From Prinia subflava (taxonomy: Eukaryota; Chordata; Aves; Passeriformes; Cisticolidae): 64,000 nt of DNA. This document shows positions 47,101 through 56,600 of this stretch, one piece after another. The position numbers and the translations under genes were made by a program. Location of the stretch: NCBI RefSeq assembly GCF_021018805.1, contig NC_086283.1:21190162-21254161 (forward strand), read 5' to 3'. The number at the start of each line of letters is the position of its first letter. The stretch's first letter is position 1. The notes beneath the pieces were generated by a model. It saw only the letters and a program-made list of their open reading frames with translations. It did no database searches and was not told the origin of the DNA.

Positions 47101-50100
47101 GTCTGTAGTTCAAGTGAGGAATAACTCCATGTTTGTTGAGCAAGGCTTTCATCAGGCAAGGTGAGGCTGAACACTTGGGTGCTTTATTAGTGTCAAAGCC
47201 TAAAGAAGTGCAAGGAAACGACAGAATTTCCACAGCATCCAGGAATCCCAGTTTCATTCCTTCATTCTCACACAGCAATTACTTCTGTTTGTATCTCCAG
47301 TTCAAAGGAGGAGGTTTCACTGATGGAGCTCAGCTGGTTTTGAACTTCCTAGAAAATATTTCCATCAACACTCATAGGTTATGTTCAGTCACAGATAGGG
47401 AATTGTTCTAATGTTTGAGAACTGTAACTTTTGGTCCTAATTTATTAAAAAACCAAAACCACAACAGCAAAAAACCACTCTGAAAAACAGAGAAAAACAA
47501 TTTTTGGTCAGCTAATTAGAGTGACAGTTGATGGCTTCTGCTTTTAAAATGTAGTATATCAATATAAGAAAAATAAGCTGTGCCATGATGCAAAATGGAT
47601 CATTAAAGCTCTTGTATTGCCTCACCTTTTTTAATTGTGTGTTAATTGAATCCACACTGTGTCAGTGGAGGCCATTAGGGCTGTGCTGGGTTCCATGAGC
47701 TGAGGATGAATATTTAAGGAATTCAGAATGCTGTAGGAGGCTGCTTCCTTCAGCTGTTGAATCCAAGGGGTGACTGTCAGGGTTACAGAGTTCCTGGTGC
47801 CTTGGAACTGGTCTGAGGGGCATCCTCACCCAGTGCCCTTCACGCTTCCTTGCTCCTGCTCCCCAGTGCTCCTGTTTGATCCCATGTGCTCCTGGCACAA
47901 ATTGTCCTATGGAGCTGTGACCAGTGGCAGATTAAGTTTATTTGAAACTATTTCCAATCAAAATTGCTCAGATTAGAGATATTTAACTTAAAAGTTATTT
48001 AAAACCATTAACTGGCTCTGTATGATCTGGCCTAAACATTGCCCTGTCTTTGGTAATCCCAGGGAAATCCTGTTATCCGTGTGTTTTTGTGGAGGTGGCA
48101 GACCCTGGAATCACCTAAACCTTGTTGCACCTTCCCTCTTTCCCTCTTTATATTTAATATGTATAATAGATTTATGTTTTAATATTCAGAAGTCAAGTAA
48201 ATATGAGAAAAAAAACTTCAATTTGAGGGGTAAATAGACTTACCTTTCTTTGGGTTTTGTCTTCTCCTTGGCCTTTAAGGTCAATGGAATCATCTCATGC
48301 TTTGTGGTTGAAATACCAGGGTAAGATCTGCTCTGTTTTCAAGTGTTTATACATAAAAAACCACTTCAGGTTCACTGGGAATAAGCATTTGCCATGATCT
48401 GATCAGTTTTTGGATTTTGGTTCAAAATCCATCAGTGTCTGCAAGAGAGAAGTGGGATTTAGATATGTACCCCAGAATTTCAGGGAATGCAGGATTTTTC
48501 GTGCAGTAATTTATTTTCATTAAAAACCCCAACTTCTGCACACCTCTGATGTGAAACTCTTAATCACCTTTGAATATTCCAGCCTGAACCTAAAAATGGG
48601 AAGTTTTTGGTACAGAGAATAACTGAGAGTTGTGTTGTTGTTTCAGGTTGCAATTGATTTGATGTTGGCCTGAAATTCTTGTGACAAGATGTCTTTTTAA
48701 TGAGGCAGATATTCTGTTTATGATTAGACATTGATACCATGACTTTGCTGTTGGATTTAGCAGCTCTGACATTTAGTGGTAATCACCATTAATGGTTCTT
48801 CAGCATAAAATTGGAATGAAATCTGACAAAATCAATTTATTTCTGCAGAAGAGACAAATGAAGCTCTTCAAAATGAAGAAATTGGCCCCAAAGACGATGA
48901 CCAGAATCCAGTTTCCACTGATAATGTGGTATGTTTACCTTTCCTTTTCCACCACTTAATAACTCCTTAATTAATGTTGAGGTTGTTGTCCAGCACCTGT
49001 CTTTTTCACTAGGTAACAACTTCAGTTGTGCAAGTTAAGTCCTTCCTATTTGAGCTTCAAAATAGTGCTAAAAATACTAAAACACAGCAGGAAAAAACCC
49101 TAAAACCTTCAGTAGAAATGGTTTGCAGAGATGGTGTCCAAGAGACTCAGCTCCCCAACCTGCCTGAACCCCAGATTTTGTCGTTTGATACAACCGTGAA
49201 CAAAACCAGAGAAGAGTTTCTGCATACTTTGTTCTGAAAACACTGTAACAAAACTCTTTAAAATGCACTTAAAATTGGACTAAAATACATTGTATTTGCA
49301 TAAGAGATACAGTTTTCCTATTTTAAAGTCTAATCTGTTCCTTCCCCTCCTATCTTAAAAAGTGTGTCTAAGAAAGGGAATGTGAATATTTGGCAGTTAT
49401 TTAGAGACTCTTTCCTCAAGCTGAGTCTGAAACCAGTATAATACTTGAATCCCAGCTTTACTGAGCGTCTGATGAAGCAGCAGAACTTGGGGACATTTCT
49501 GAGCTGTTGTTACTTCAGCTGGGCAGACACTGGAGCACACAAAATGTGCTTTATCCTCCCTGCCCTCAGCACAGGCTTGGGAGTTTGGTGGGTCCTGCCA
49601 GGGAGAGCTGGGAATGACCCTGGAAGGATTTCTACTCCTTGATTTCAGGGAAATTCCTGGTGTGCAGGCAGGAGGGACCATACACTGAAGGAAAAACCTG
49701 AATTAACACCTCAGGAATGACCCATGGACATGGATTGAGTCAGTGGGGGTCTGTCCCTACACTGGGTTAAACACCATCCTAAAAAATTGCTTTAACCTAT
49801 TATGGACAGGTTCATAAATGTTCACAGCTGTCAAAACAAATAAAAACAGTAAAAAAATTTGGGATGTATTTCTGAGTCCTAGTCAGTGTTAAGCTTGGCC
49901 TTTACACTGTGCTTTAGGTATCTGAAGATACCTAAAAAATACCAGTATAAAAAGCTCCCCTAATTTTTGTGAATTAGGTGAAAATGTCCATATCTATGCA
50001 TTTGAAAGTGTCCTTTGGATCAGCATCCCCTACAGCTAAGGGCATTTCCCTTGCTCTGTGGCCAGGGAAGGTCAGAGGAGAACCTCCTTGATTTCTTTAG

Positions 50101-53068
50101 GCAAGGAGTAGCTCAGGACTTGCTGTGATGGGTGGTTTATTATCCAGAGGGACAAATTTCCAGACCCTCCTTTGCAACAATAGAGCAGAGCAGGGCCTGT
50201 GAGAGGATAAATGTATGACTTAAAGTCAAAAACGTGGGCCAGGGAGCTTCTCCTCTGTAAACACCCCAGGTCTCCATGGCAGCAGCTCCCACTGGATTCC
50301 TACTGGATCTCCTGGCTGAGGTGCATGATTGCCATCTAATGGGGGCTGCATGGCTCAGAACTCCTCTGAAGCCAGCTCTCTTATCTTCATCCTTCATCAT
50401 TTGTCCTTCATCCTTCATCCTTCCTGCCCCTTTGGGATGCAAATCCTTGTTTGTTTGTCTCCTCTGTGCATTGGAATGAACTGTTTGCTTCTGTTTCAGA
50501 AAATAGAAATTTTAGATGATGAAGAGAGTGATCTGATCAGCAATTCTGAAGTGGATCAGATGAGTTCTCTTTTGGATTACAAGGTGAGTGATTGGGCCAT
50601 GTCAGGAACAGCAGGATAATCCCCAGGGAGTTCAAGGGGTGGATCTGTTGAGAATTCAGCAAAAGTTTGTGGGATCCTGAGTTCCTCTGCTGTTTTACTG
50701 CTGTGCACATCATGCCCTCATCCCAACTCCAGCCACTTTATCCATGTTTGAACCCAAATGGAGGCAGGAAACCCCATTTCTACTGAGCTGCAGCTCCCTC
50801 TGTGTGTCCCAACAAACGGATTTCTGGAGCCACTCCACCAGAATTGTTTCTTGGAGTGCTGCAACGCTTTTTCTGCAGCATGGTGCTGCCAGCTCTGGAA
50901 GGGACTGACCAGCTGGAATCCTCTGCTGGAATGGGGGGATCTGAGGAGAAGTCATTCCCCAGGACATGCCTGGAAGTGGTGGCTGTGGGAGGGAGGAGAA
51001 GCAGTTGGATCTTGCCATCTCCTGTCTCCTGCCGAAGGCTGTGTGTGCTGCTGTGCCAGGAGTTGCCACAATTCCACGTTTCCTTGAGTTTTTACCTCCA
51101 TTGCTGATTTTTTTCCCGTAGAAACCAGGTCTGTTCTCTTGACAATAATCAATTATCAAAATAACAAACAGATCATCTCTTCAGAACAAAAATTCCTCCT
51201 TCCAGCCTGTTTTCCTGGGAGGGGCAGTGGAGAATGAGCCAGGAGAGGGAATGACCTTCTCTTAATGTCACCTGTCAGCACAGTGAGAGGCTTGTTGTGA
51301 CAGTGCCCTGCAGTGCCAGGGTTAGTGTTTGACAGCACTGATTACTCCCTGAGTTTTCTGCCTAAATCTGAATTTTTCCTGGGCTGGGCAAAATCCAGAG
51401 CTAAACAAGCAACTGCTAAGTGTCCATCAGGAAGAACTCAGCTGATTTTTTATGAAAGCCTCATTGCAGCCCAAATATTCCCCCTCTCATTCCCAGAGCT
51501 GTTATCACTTGGAAGTGTGGTGAGCAGTGCTTTCATTGAAAAACAGTGAACTTTCTGGGAAAAAACCCAACAAAAATATAACCATTTTAAAGGTTTGTTT
51601 CAAACCTGTAGAGCATCATGTAGTCACAGCTTTTTATTTCAACTAAAGCTGAATTCCAGCCTGTGTGAGCATGAATATCATATTTTTTTTCATTATTCTC
51701 TAATGAGTTGGTGCTATTAAACAGAGCCCCTTCTGCAAAGATGAGCAATGCCTTTAATCTTGTAACCTAAATAAACATTTTGATTTTTGTGATCTTTGCA
51801 AAGGTGAATAACCAGAGAGAATGAATTTTAGCTCTGCACTGATCAACAGGTTTAGCATTTTGATCCAATAAGTTTGAAAGAGAAGAGATACTTGGATTAA
51901 ACCTAAGTACTTATCAAATCCGAATTTTTAATTCAGAGATTTGCAAGTATAGATTGGGAAAATGCCTTTTTAGCCAATGCACACCAATAATTGATATTTC
52001 CTCATTTTGTAATATATTTACATCCAGTTCCAGCTCCGTAAACGAGTCTGTGGAGGATGGAGCTAAATAAGACATCTAAGGTTCCTTCCAAGTTGTTCTG
52101 TCACTCTGTGATATTCCTGTTTATTCAGTAACCCAAGGGATCCTGAGGAGTTTGCTGAGCTGATACTTCATCCACATCAAACCCAGCTGCACTGGAGGAT
52201 GTTACCTTTTAAGTTGTGGTGGCTTTGAGGAATTTTCAAGTTGTTTTCCCTGTTCTTTTGTGTCTAGCCTTCTGCTGCAATAATGGAATTTATTTGCTGT
52301 CTCTTCTCACAGCCCCCTGATCACTTCTAGGAGGAGAGCTGGGCTTTGATTATCATTATCACTAAGAATAGTTTTTAGTGACAATTTAGTTTTAACCCAG
52401 GGGTGTTCAGGGTGGTTATTTCAATGCTTTGTCCTGTCCCCATTCCTGTAGGGATTTAACAGATACGTGGATGTGGCACTTGGGGACATGATCAGTGGTG
52501 GGCTTAGCAGTGCTGGGGAATGGTTGGGCTCAATCTTAGAGGGCTTTTCCAACATAAAGGATCCCACAGTTCTGAGATTATTCCCAGAACTCTCTGGTTT
52601 CCTCACAGAATGAAGAAGTCAGGTTCATTGAGAGTCAGCTGGAGAGCCACAAACAGAAATATTTTGAACTGCAGACGTTTACCCGGAGTTTGATACTTGC
52701 AATTAAATCAGATGATAAGGAACAGCAGCAGGTAAATCCTGAAGCAGGTTTAATATCTGTGTTTAATATCAGAAGATGTTTGTCCTTTTGTGTTGTGTCT
52801 TTCCCATGGGTTTATTCCAGAGGCTCAAATTATGATTAAAAAACCCAATTAATATTCTCACTCTTTGTTTAAAGCACTGCTGACATAAAAAACACACCTA
52901 ATAGTGTATGTACTATATATTAGATATGTTTTTCCCCTGTAGGCTCTGCTTTCAGACTTACCTCCCGAACTTGAAGAAATGGATTTCAACCACACATCCC
53001 CGGAACCTGACGATACCTCATTCAGCCTCTCATCCCTGTCGGAGAAAAATGCCTCAGACAGTTTGTGA
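25982..53068 (+). CDS. HDX: HDX, highly divergent homeobox protein (nine coding exons, 697 aa)
   Basis: The spliced product is a putative nuclear DNA-binding protein. CDS: join(25982..26128, 28012..29136, 32966..33019, 42012..42158, 45616..45823, 48849..48928, 50500..50583, 52609..52731, 52943..53068). I recognise it as HDX from its N-terminal homeodomain (starts MNLRSVFTVEQQRILQRYY), the linker and the second homeodomain; human HDX is about 690 residues. Order: homeodomain 1 (about 4-62), Ser/Gln/Pro-rich linker (63-440), SRKR basic cluster (438-441), homeodomain 2 (about 446-504), PPPRGG segment, acidic region (about 530-600), probable coiled coil (616-656) and the C-terminal tail LLSDLPPELEEMDF. 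Both recognition helices keep Trp48 and Asn51 but carry Gly at position 50. All introns are GT-AG, and no stops or frameshifts break the frame. HDX has been grouped with the POU class, but no POU-specific domain is visible. Molecular targets are not well established. Confidence 0.97.
26129..28011 (+). other. HDX: HDX intron 2 (about 1.9 kb)
   Basis: It interrupts homeodomain 1 just before the recognition-helix codons for TWVGNKRRK. The sequence is AT-rich with no CR1 or exon recognised. A short GT run is present near 26240. Confidence 0.85.
28012..29136 (+). CDS. HDX: HDX coding exon 3: recognition helix 1 and long linker (residues 50-424)
   Basis: This is the largest exon at 1125 bp, or 375 codons in phase 0. 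The acceptor is 'tttgcag|acgtgg' and the donor 'taccag|gtaatc'. It begins TWVGNKRRKM, completing homeodomain 1, and continues into a low-complexity linker with recognisable HDX segments such as NDVIVTGIYSPASSS, NASLLVGEKTIILSRQTSVL, QNLEIREVFSLAV, CLSIAMETGD and RLSQNQNNYQ. The middle (about 28560-28990) is far more GC-rich than the rest and encodes runs of Ala, Gly, Pro and Arg that look diverged from mammals. Antisense and shifted frames of 121-161 codons here are shadows of that GC bias. Confidence 0.96.
29137..32965 (+). other. HDX: HDX intron 3 (about 3.8 kb)
   Basis: The donor is gtaatc and the acceptor 'ccttcccctctgcag'. No coding exon, RNA gene or clear CR1 copy was recognised. A T-rich stretch with repeated 'ttttttag' lies near 30095-30125. 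Apparent open frames are short and unlike any known protein. Confidence 0.8.
32966..33019 (+). CDS. HDX: HDX coding exon 4: 54-bp small exon (residues 425-442)
   Basis: It encodes ISGNLTVPWITGCSRKRA, 18 codons in phase 0, between 'tgcag|atttc' and 'agca|gtaagt'. The sequence matches the equivalent human segment closely. The basic cluster SRKR just before homeodomain 2 could contribute to a nuclear localisation signal. Because the exon is a multiple of three and phase 0 on both sides, skipping it would keep the frame and remove that cluster. Confidence 0.93.
34622..35070 (-). mobile_element. CR1 LINE 3'-end fragment, about 450 bp
   Basis: Minus-orientation CR1 landmarks: 'agtctttaaggtttgaaaat', 'gcagggtcaccactaaacca', 'acacttccagggatgatga', 'caaccctttcagtatttcct', 'ccagctgagcccctttctca' and 'ctccagcctctcaatgtctt'. 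It is the longest CR1 piece in the window, and its open frames are remnants or artefacts. Confidence 0.92.
39877..39935 (-). mobile_element. Tail fragment of the tRNA-Ile SINE (TguSINE1 type)
   Basis: 'cacagaatattctgagctgg', 'cctcacaaggatcactta' and 'agtgaatggg' match the tail-to-acceptor-stem end of the SINE at 3971-4098. The tRNA body is missing or too diverged to see, so this is a truncated copy. Confidence 0.6.
40785..40836 (-). mobile_element. CR1 LINE 3'-terminal fragment
   Basis: 'ggattcactaaagttggaaa' followed by 'agacctctaaggccatcaag' is a typical minus-orientation CR1 terminus. About 50 bp remain. Confidence 0.75.
41133..41183. repeat. Direct duplication, unit about 26 bp
   Basis: 'aattcagctatt' plus about 13 following bases occurs twice in tandem (41133-41158 and 41159-41183), with a few substitutions between the copies. 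Confidence 0.8.
42012..42158 (+). CDS. HDX: HDX coding exon 5: first part of homeodomain 2 (residues 443-491)
   Basis: 147 bp, 49 codons, phase 0, from 'ttgcag|ttacag' to 'gttcgg|gtaaga'. It starts LQDRTQFSDRDLATLKKYW and ends DCEIVR. It aligns without gaps to exon 2: Arg4, Phe7, Leu15, Tyr18, NGMT at 21-24, Cys30, Ile34, Ala38, Glu40, Asp44 and Val48-Arg49 are the same. The equal length and phase argue that the two exons arose by internal duplication. Confidence 0.96.
43305..43316 (-). promoter_or_regulatory. CTCF-like core motif
   Basis: The minus strand reads CCAGCAGGTGGC, a full match to CCASYAGRKGGC, within a moderately GC-rich stretch of intron 5. Occupancy cannot be inferred from sequence. 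Confidence 0.35.
45150..45425 (-). mobile_element. Old, diverged CR1 LINE fragment
   Basis: The order of diverged landmarks ('tctggagcaggattgactt', 'tctcaggatgttgtctag', 'gcctcactgtaaagcatta', 'cacttgtgcccattgcttct') follows a CR1 3' region in minus orientation. The match is much weaker than for the other copies, suggesting an older insertion. Confidence 0.6.
45616..45823 (+). CDS. HDX: HDX coding exon 6: recognition helix 2 and start of acidic region (residues 492-560 plus one base)
   Basis: 208 bp, from 'ttacaag|acttgg' to 'cacaag|gtattt', ending one base into codon 561. It begins TWIGNRRRKYRLMG, the recognition helix with Trp, Gly50, Asn51 and a basic RRRK run, then PPPRGG and an acidic tract (DDNDRNDE). 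The donor gtattt is weak at +4/+5; reading through it would add an unrelated tail ending at 45948. Confidence 0.96.
45824..48848 (+). other. HDX: HDX intron 6 (about 3.0 kb)
   Basis: It contains a plus-orientation CR1 end (46221-46368). The remainder shows no exon or recognisable RNA. It is the only phase-1 intron in the coding region; all others are phase 0. Confidence 0.85.
46221..46368 (+). mobile_element. CR1 LINE 3'-end fragment
   Basis: 'ccccatccctggaagtgtcc', 'aaggccaggttggacaggac', 'cttggagcaccctgggctag', 'ccctgcccatggcagggggt' and 'agctttaaggtccctccc' follow the CR1 sense 3' end. Confidence 0.92.
48849..48928 (+). CDS. HDX: HDX coding exon 7: acidic region (residues 561-587)
   Basis: 80 bp, from 'ttctgcag|aagag' to 'aatgtg|gtatgt'. 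The first two bases complete a Glu codon begun in exon 6. It encodes EETNEALQNEEIGPKDDDQ followed by NPVSTDNV, rich in Asp and Glu. This segment is less similar to mammalian HDX than the flanking exons, except for its final TDNV. Confidence 0.93.
48929..50499 (+). other. HDX: HDX intron 7 (about 1.6 kb)
   Basis: Ordinary intron with donor gtatgt and acceptor 'cttctgtttcag'. A (CTTCATC)-type microsatellite lies at 50385-50424 near its 3' end. No other repeat or exon is recognised. Confidence 0.85.
50385..50424. repeat. CCTTCAT-type microsatellite
   Basis: Repeats of 'ccttcat' with one interruption ('catttgt') lie about 75 bp upstream of the exon 8 acceptor. Confidence 0.9.
50500..50583 (+). 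CDS. HDX: HDX coding exon 8 (residues 588-615)
   Basis: 84 bp, 28 codons in phase 0, from 'gtttcag|aaaata' to 'tacaag|gtgagt'. It encodes KIEILDDEESDLISNSEVDQ then MSSLLDYK. With the last residue of exon 7 it forms V-K-I-E, the SUMO consensus psi-K-x-E, followed by a hydrophobic-acidic stretch (ILDDEE). The segment is nearly the same as the human protein by memory. Confidence 0.95.
52052..52112 (+). mobile_element. CR1 LINE 3'-terminal fragment (diverged)
   Basis: 'gacatctaaggttccttcca' and 'ttctgtcactctgtgatatt' fit the last about 60 bp of a CR1 in plus orientation. The match is weak. Confidence 0.5.
52446..52578 (+). mobile_element. CR1 LINE 3'-end fragment next to exon 9
   Basis: 'gatacgtggatgtggcactt', 'ggggacatgatcagtggtgg', 'gcttagcagtgctggggaat', 'ggttgggctcaatcttagag' and 'ggcttttccaacataaagga' are standard CR1 3'-end landmarks in sense orientation. 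The repeat sits where the branch point and polypyrimidine tract of intron 8 begin. Confidence 0.92.
52609..52731 (+). CDS. HDX: HDX coding exon 9: probable coiled coil (residues 616-656)
   Basis: 123 bp, 41 codons in phase 0, from 'cctcacag|aatgaa' to 'cagcag|gtaaat'. It encodes NEEVRFIESQLESHKQKYF followed by ELQTFTRSLILAIKSDDKE and QQQ. Hydrophobic residues spaced three and four apart, with many charged residues, suggest an amphipathic helix that could mediate dimerisation or partner binding. Confidence 0.95.
52732..52942 (+). other. HDX: HDX intron 9 (211 bp)
   Basis: The shortest intron of the gene, with donor gtaaat and acceptor 'tttttcccctgtag'. It contains no repeat. Confidence 0.95.
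52943..53068 (+). CDS. HDX: HDX coding exon 10: C-terminus and stop (residues 657-697)
   Basis: It encodes ALLSDLPPELEEMDFNHTSP then EPDDTSFSLSSLSEKNASDSL, with TGA at 53066-53068. The C-terminus matches human HDX closely, including the acidic LPPELEEMDF segment and the Ser-rich end. Mixed acidic and hydrophobic residues could act as an activation or interaction motif, which is inference. Confidence 0.96.
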   Translation, partial: ALLSDLPPELEEMDFNHTSPEPDDTSFSLSSLSEKNASDSL

Positions 53069-53615
53069 TTTCTTGGTTTTTTTTTTGGAAGAGACAGAAC
53101 AGAAACCCCACGGGAGGTCCAGTGTTCAGGAGAGAGAGAGGCTTTTGCTCTGCAGTGTTCTCAGCCCAAGGGAGCCATCCTGAGGAGGAGGAGTCCAGGA
53201 ACTGGGAATGCTGAGTTTGGAAAATCAAAGAACTGGGTGAGGGAAGGGTTCACTGAAAGCAGCTTGGCCTTGGGTAGGATTAACTTTAACTCTCCAGAAA
53301 AACTCTGGCTCTGTAGAAAAGCCTTTCTGAGCAGGGATTCAAGAGTGGGAAACAAATGTTGTGTGATACACAGCAAATTCTCCAGCTCCACGTGCTCCCC
53401 AGGCCTGTTTATTGTATTTTTCCCCATTTTTACTCAGGTAGGTGGACTAAAAATTGGGGATCCAAATAGAATAATGGGCTTTCTCTGAGTTGTGCTTGAA
53501 AACCTGAAATTAAAGTGTTTTTCATTTTCTGACTTGACATTGTTAAATCTTCCATTTTTCTGACCAAAATAGCTGAAAACCTTGAAAGGCTAGCTAAAAA
53601 AATTGAATTATCCTC

Positions 53616-53621
53616 AATAAA
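53616..53621 (+). terminator. HDX: Candidate proximal poly(A) signal AATAAA
   Basis: AATAAA lies about 550 bp after the stop codon, in 'cctcaataaattatt'. It would give a short 3' UTR. The downstream region is not clearly GU-rich, so use is uncertain. Confidence 0.35.
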
Positions 53622-56600
53622 TTATTAATGGAAGGAAGTAGTGATAAGTGTTGGAAGAAATGAGGTGGAAATGGGAACCCTGATAGCTGCAGGACACAAC
53701 TTCCTAATACAGTAGCAATGGGATTGGATGTTTACACTCTTTAGAGTTTAATGGTTGTAGTCATAGTTTTTATTTGTCAAAGCCTGAATGCTAAAGTTCT
53801 GCTTATTATTTTAAGTCTTGGTTATATAGTTTTCCACAAACCTTGCTCCAGTTTTCCAAGCCAGTCAGAATTCCGCAGCGGTCATTGCATTCTGGAAGGT
53901 TTTCCAGTGTTGCGAAGTGACTTTTGCAGACCTGGTTTGAAGCCCTGCCTGGTGCATGTTTTGGCAAGTGCCCTTTCTAAACTGTGATCTCGACTGCAGG
54001 CAGGGGCTGAAATGAATTTTTTCTTTCCCAGAGCAGTTGGCACTGAATCCCTCCACTCCTGTGGTGGCATGGATGTGCAGAGATATTCAGATGGATTCAG
54101 TGGGGTATGTTTGTGAGTGCCTGGCCTTGGCAGTGGTGCCGTGGTTGAGTTGACAGAGTGGTGAGCAGTCCAAGGCAGGTCTCAGTCCTGGAGCTCTTTT
54201 CCTCCAGGATGGTTCTGAGGGAGGCTGCAGGTGCCTGCCCATGGCATTGATGCTCCAGTTCCAACCTGGATATTCCTTAGCAATCATTTTTCACACAGAT
54301 ACTTCAGTCTGGTTAAAAACCTGATCTTTCCGTTTTATGCCAAATAATAATTGACTTGGGGGATCCTGGTTCATGCAGTGAGTAATCCCCTTAATTTCAG
54401 TGGGAGATCCAAGGTGTAGCGCAGAAAATCTGGAGTATTGGGGAAGTAACACCTTTTTTTTCTTTAATACTGGGATTAAACTCATGTTTTAGGGTTTTCT
54501 TAGTCTGATCAGTCCCTTCCTAATCACTTGTACAGCTCTTTTTGTTTAGCATCCATAGTTATCTCTGTTCTTTCAGGTTTTTAGTCTCTCCTCTCCTTGG
54601 GCATGAGGAGCTTTTAGCAATACTGTTAATTTAAATACCAGCTGCAGAAAGGGCAGGAATGGTTTTAAAAGGTGTTCTGAAAAACCAAAAGCCTCACAGT
54701 TTTCCCCCTTTACAATTCTGTAAGTTCCCAACAGAGCTGCCCTTCCACAGCCAAAGCCCAGAGTTCCAAGATGCTGGGCCTGTGTGTGAGCTGAGGCATT
54801 AAAACTCACAGTGGAAATGAAGGTTTGTGAGCAGAGCTCACAGTGCTGTCCTTCACAGTGAGGATAGAGCGGAGCTGGAATTCTGCTCGCTCTGTAAAAC
54901 CATTTATAAAGGGTTTTCTATGCCAGGCCAACAATGGTTTCTATTGCTGTTCCCTTTAGAAAGGAAATTTGTGCCACTGACAATGAAACCTCTTGTTTTC
55001 TGCAAAATTAAAAAAATAGTGCTGGGATTAGCCACTATTGGGACCCTGTTTTCCTGCTTCTTCTACTTGAATTCCCATGACAGAGGGCAGGATACTCTTA
55101 ACAGGAGTTCTCAATTTCGTGGTCAATTAAATCATCTGCTTTCCTGCAAGAAAAACTTCCATTGATGATTCCTATTTTGCTGTCTTGCTGCTATTTCATA
55201 TCCAAACAAATCGAAGGAGTGAATTTTCAATGAACTGTTTGCTAGATATAAGGAATTATGTCAGTCCCTGTTCTCCAAGAAACTGGAATCCTCTTGGATG
55301 TGCAGCTGAGGTGAGCTGCAGTCTAGGCCCACCCCATCCCTGGGAGATGTTCTGTGGTCCTTTCTCCTGTGGGGAGACAAAACAGAGCCTGAGACACTTG
55401 GGAACACTATAGGAGAGTCAGGAAGAAAAGAGTATAAATTCTGTCCCTGAATAACAAAATCTGTGGAGGACGATGCTCCACAGTTCCTTGGCTGGGTTCT
55501 TTCAGTATGTATTTCAGTGTGTGTTTCCAAGAAAAGTCTAGTAACTGTTACCATTCGTGGTGGTTAAATGTTGCTGGAGAGCAGGGGCGTGGCTCTGGGG
55601 TGGGTTTGGGTTCAGGGTGTTTCCCATCTGTGTAGGGTGGTAACAAACACCTGCATTACAGTTCATCATTTCATAACCTTCCATGGGAGATACAGCTCAT
55701 CCAGTGCCTTTCAGGGTGACAGAAATCAGCCCCCTTCTGATCCAGTGGGTGACTCTAATGTGAATTATCACTGCAGCAGGAGGGCCATGTGTTGATGGCC
55801 ACGTATCAATATTTGACCATCCTGCAAAGTCTCTCATTTACTTAGTCCATAAACAACGACTTCCCTGGCATTGTTCATTCCTAAAGCATCCATGGGAACA
55901 TCAGTGATTTCTGAAGAAACCCACGTGATAAAAGAGCCCAGAACAGACACTTTACCTGGAGGCAGGACAGGCTCTCCCTGGGGAGCTGTTTTTGATGCTG
56001 GAAGGTTTGCTCATGGTTAAAACCCTGTTTCCTGGAGCTCTGCCTCCTTTCCTCTCCCTGCAGCTGATGCTTCGGTCACATCCATAGGTCTGACAAAAGT
56101 AATAGTAACAGGAAATACTCCAATAAAACAATAAATACTCCAGGAGGTGAATTTGGGGCAGATTTAAAGCCACCTGAGCAGATGAACCTTACGAGGTTTC
56201 TGGAGTGCCCAGCCCTGGAGGCAGCTCTACACTTTAATCTCTCTAAGTATTTGTTTTCACTAAGGCAATAAAAAGTGTGAAATGAGGAGTTTGGGGCTTT
56301 AGAGCCTTATGAGTGAGGAAAGGAATATGCTGGTTCTGTCCTCACCTTGAACTGGGCAGGAGCTTTAGAGAGTCTGTTCTCCAAGGGGAAAAGCTGTGTC
56401 TGCTGCTGGGCTCAGACAAGTGAAGTGATGGAACAAACCAGCAGTATCACGGACATCCTGGCTTGGGAATGGGAATCCCTGCTTCAAATGGGTCTGCCCT
56501 TCCCTTTGGGGTCTCTGGCATTGCTGTGCCCCTGACACTGAACACAAACTCCTGCACAGACTGACTTTCCCCTCCTCATTCCAGACAGAGCCACTGCTGG

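Larger units (their letters stand above)
50584..52608 (+). other. HDX: HDX intron 8 (about 2.0 kb)
   Basis: It contains two plus-orientation CR1 ends (about 52052-52112 and 52446-52578), the second stopping only about 30 bp before the exon 9 acceptor. No exon is recognised within it. Confidence 0.85.

Noticed and set aside
50385..50424. CRISPR-like short repeats
   Set aside because: A simple CCTTCAT microsatellite with no spacers, in vertebrate intronic DNA.
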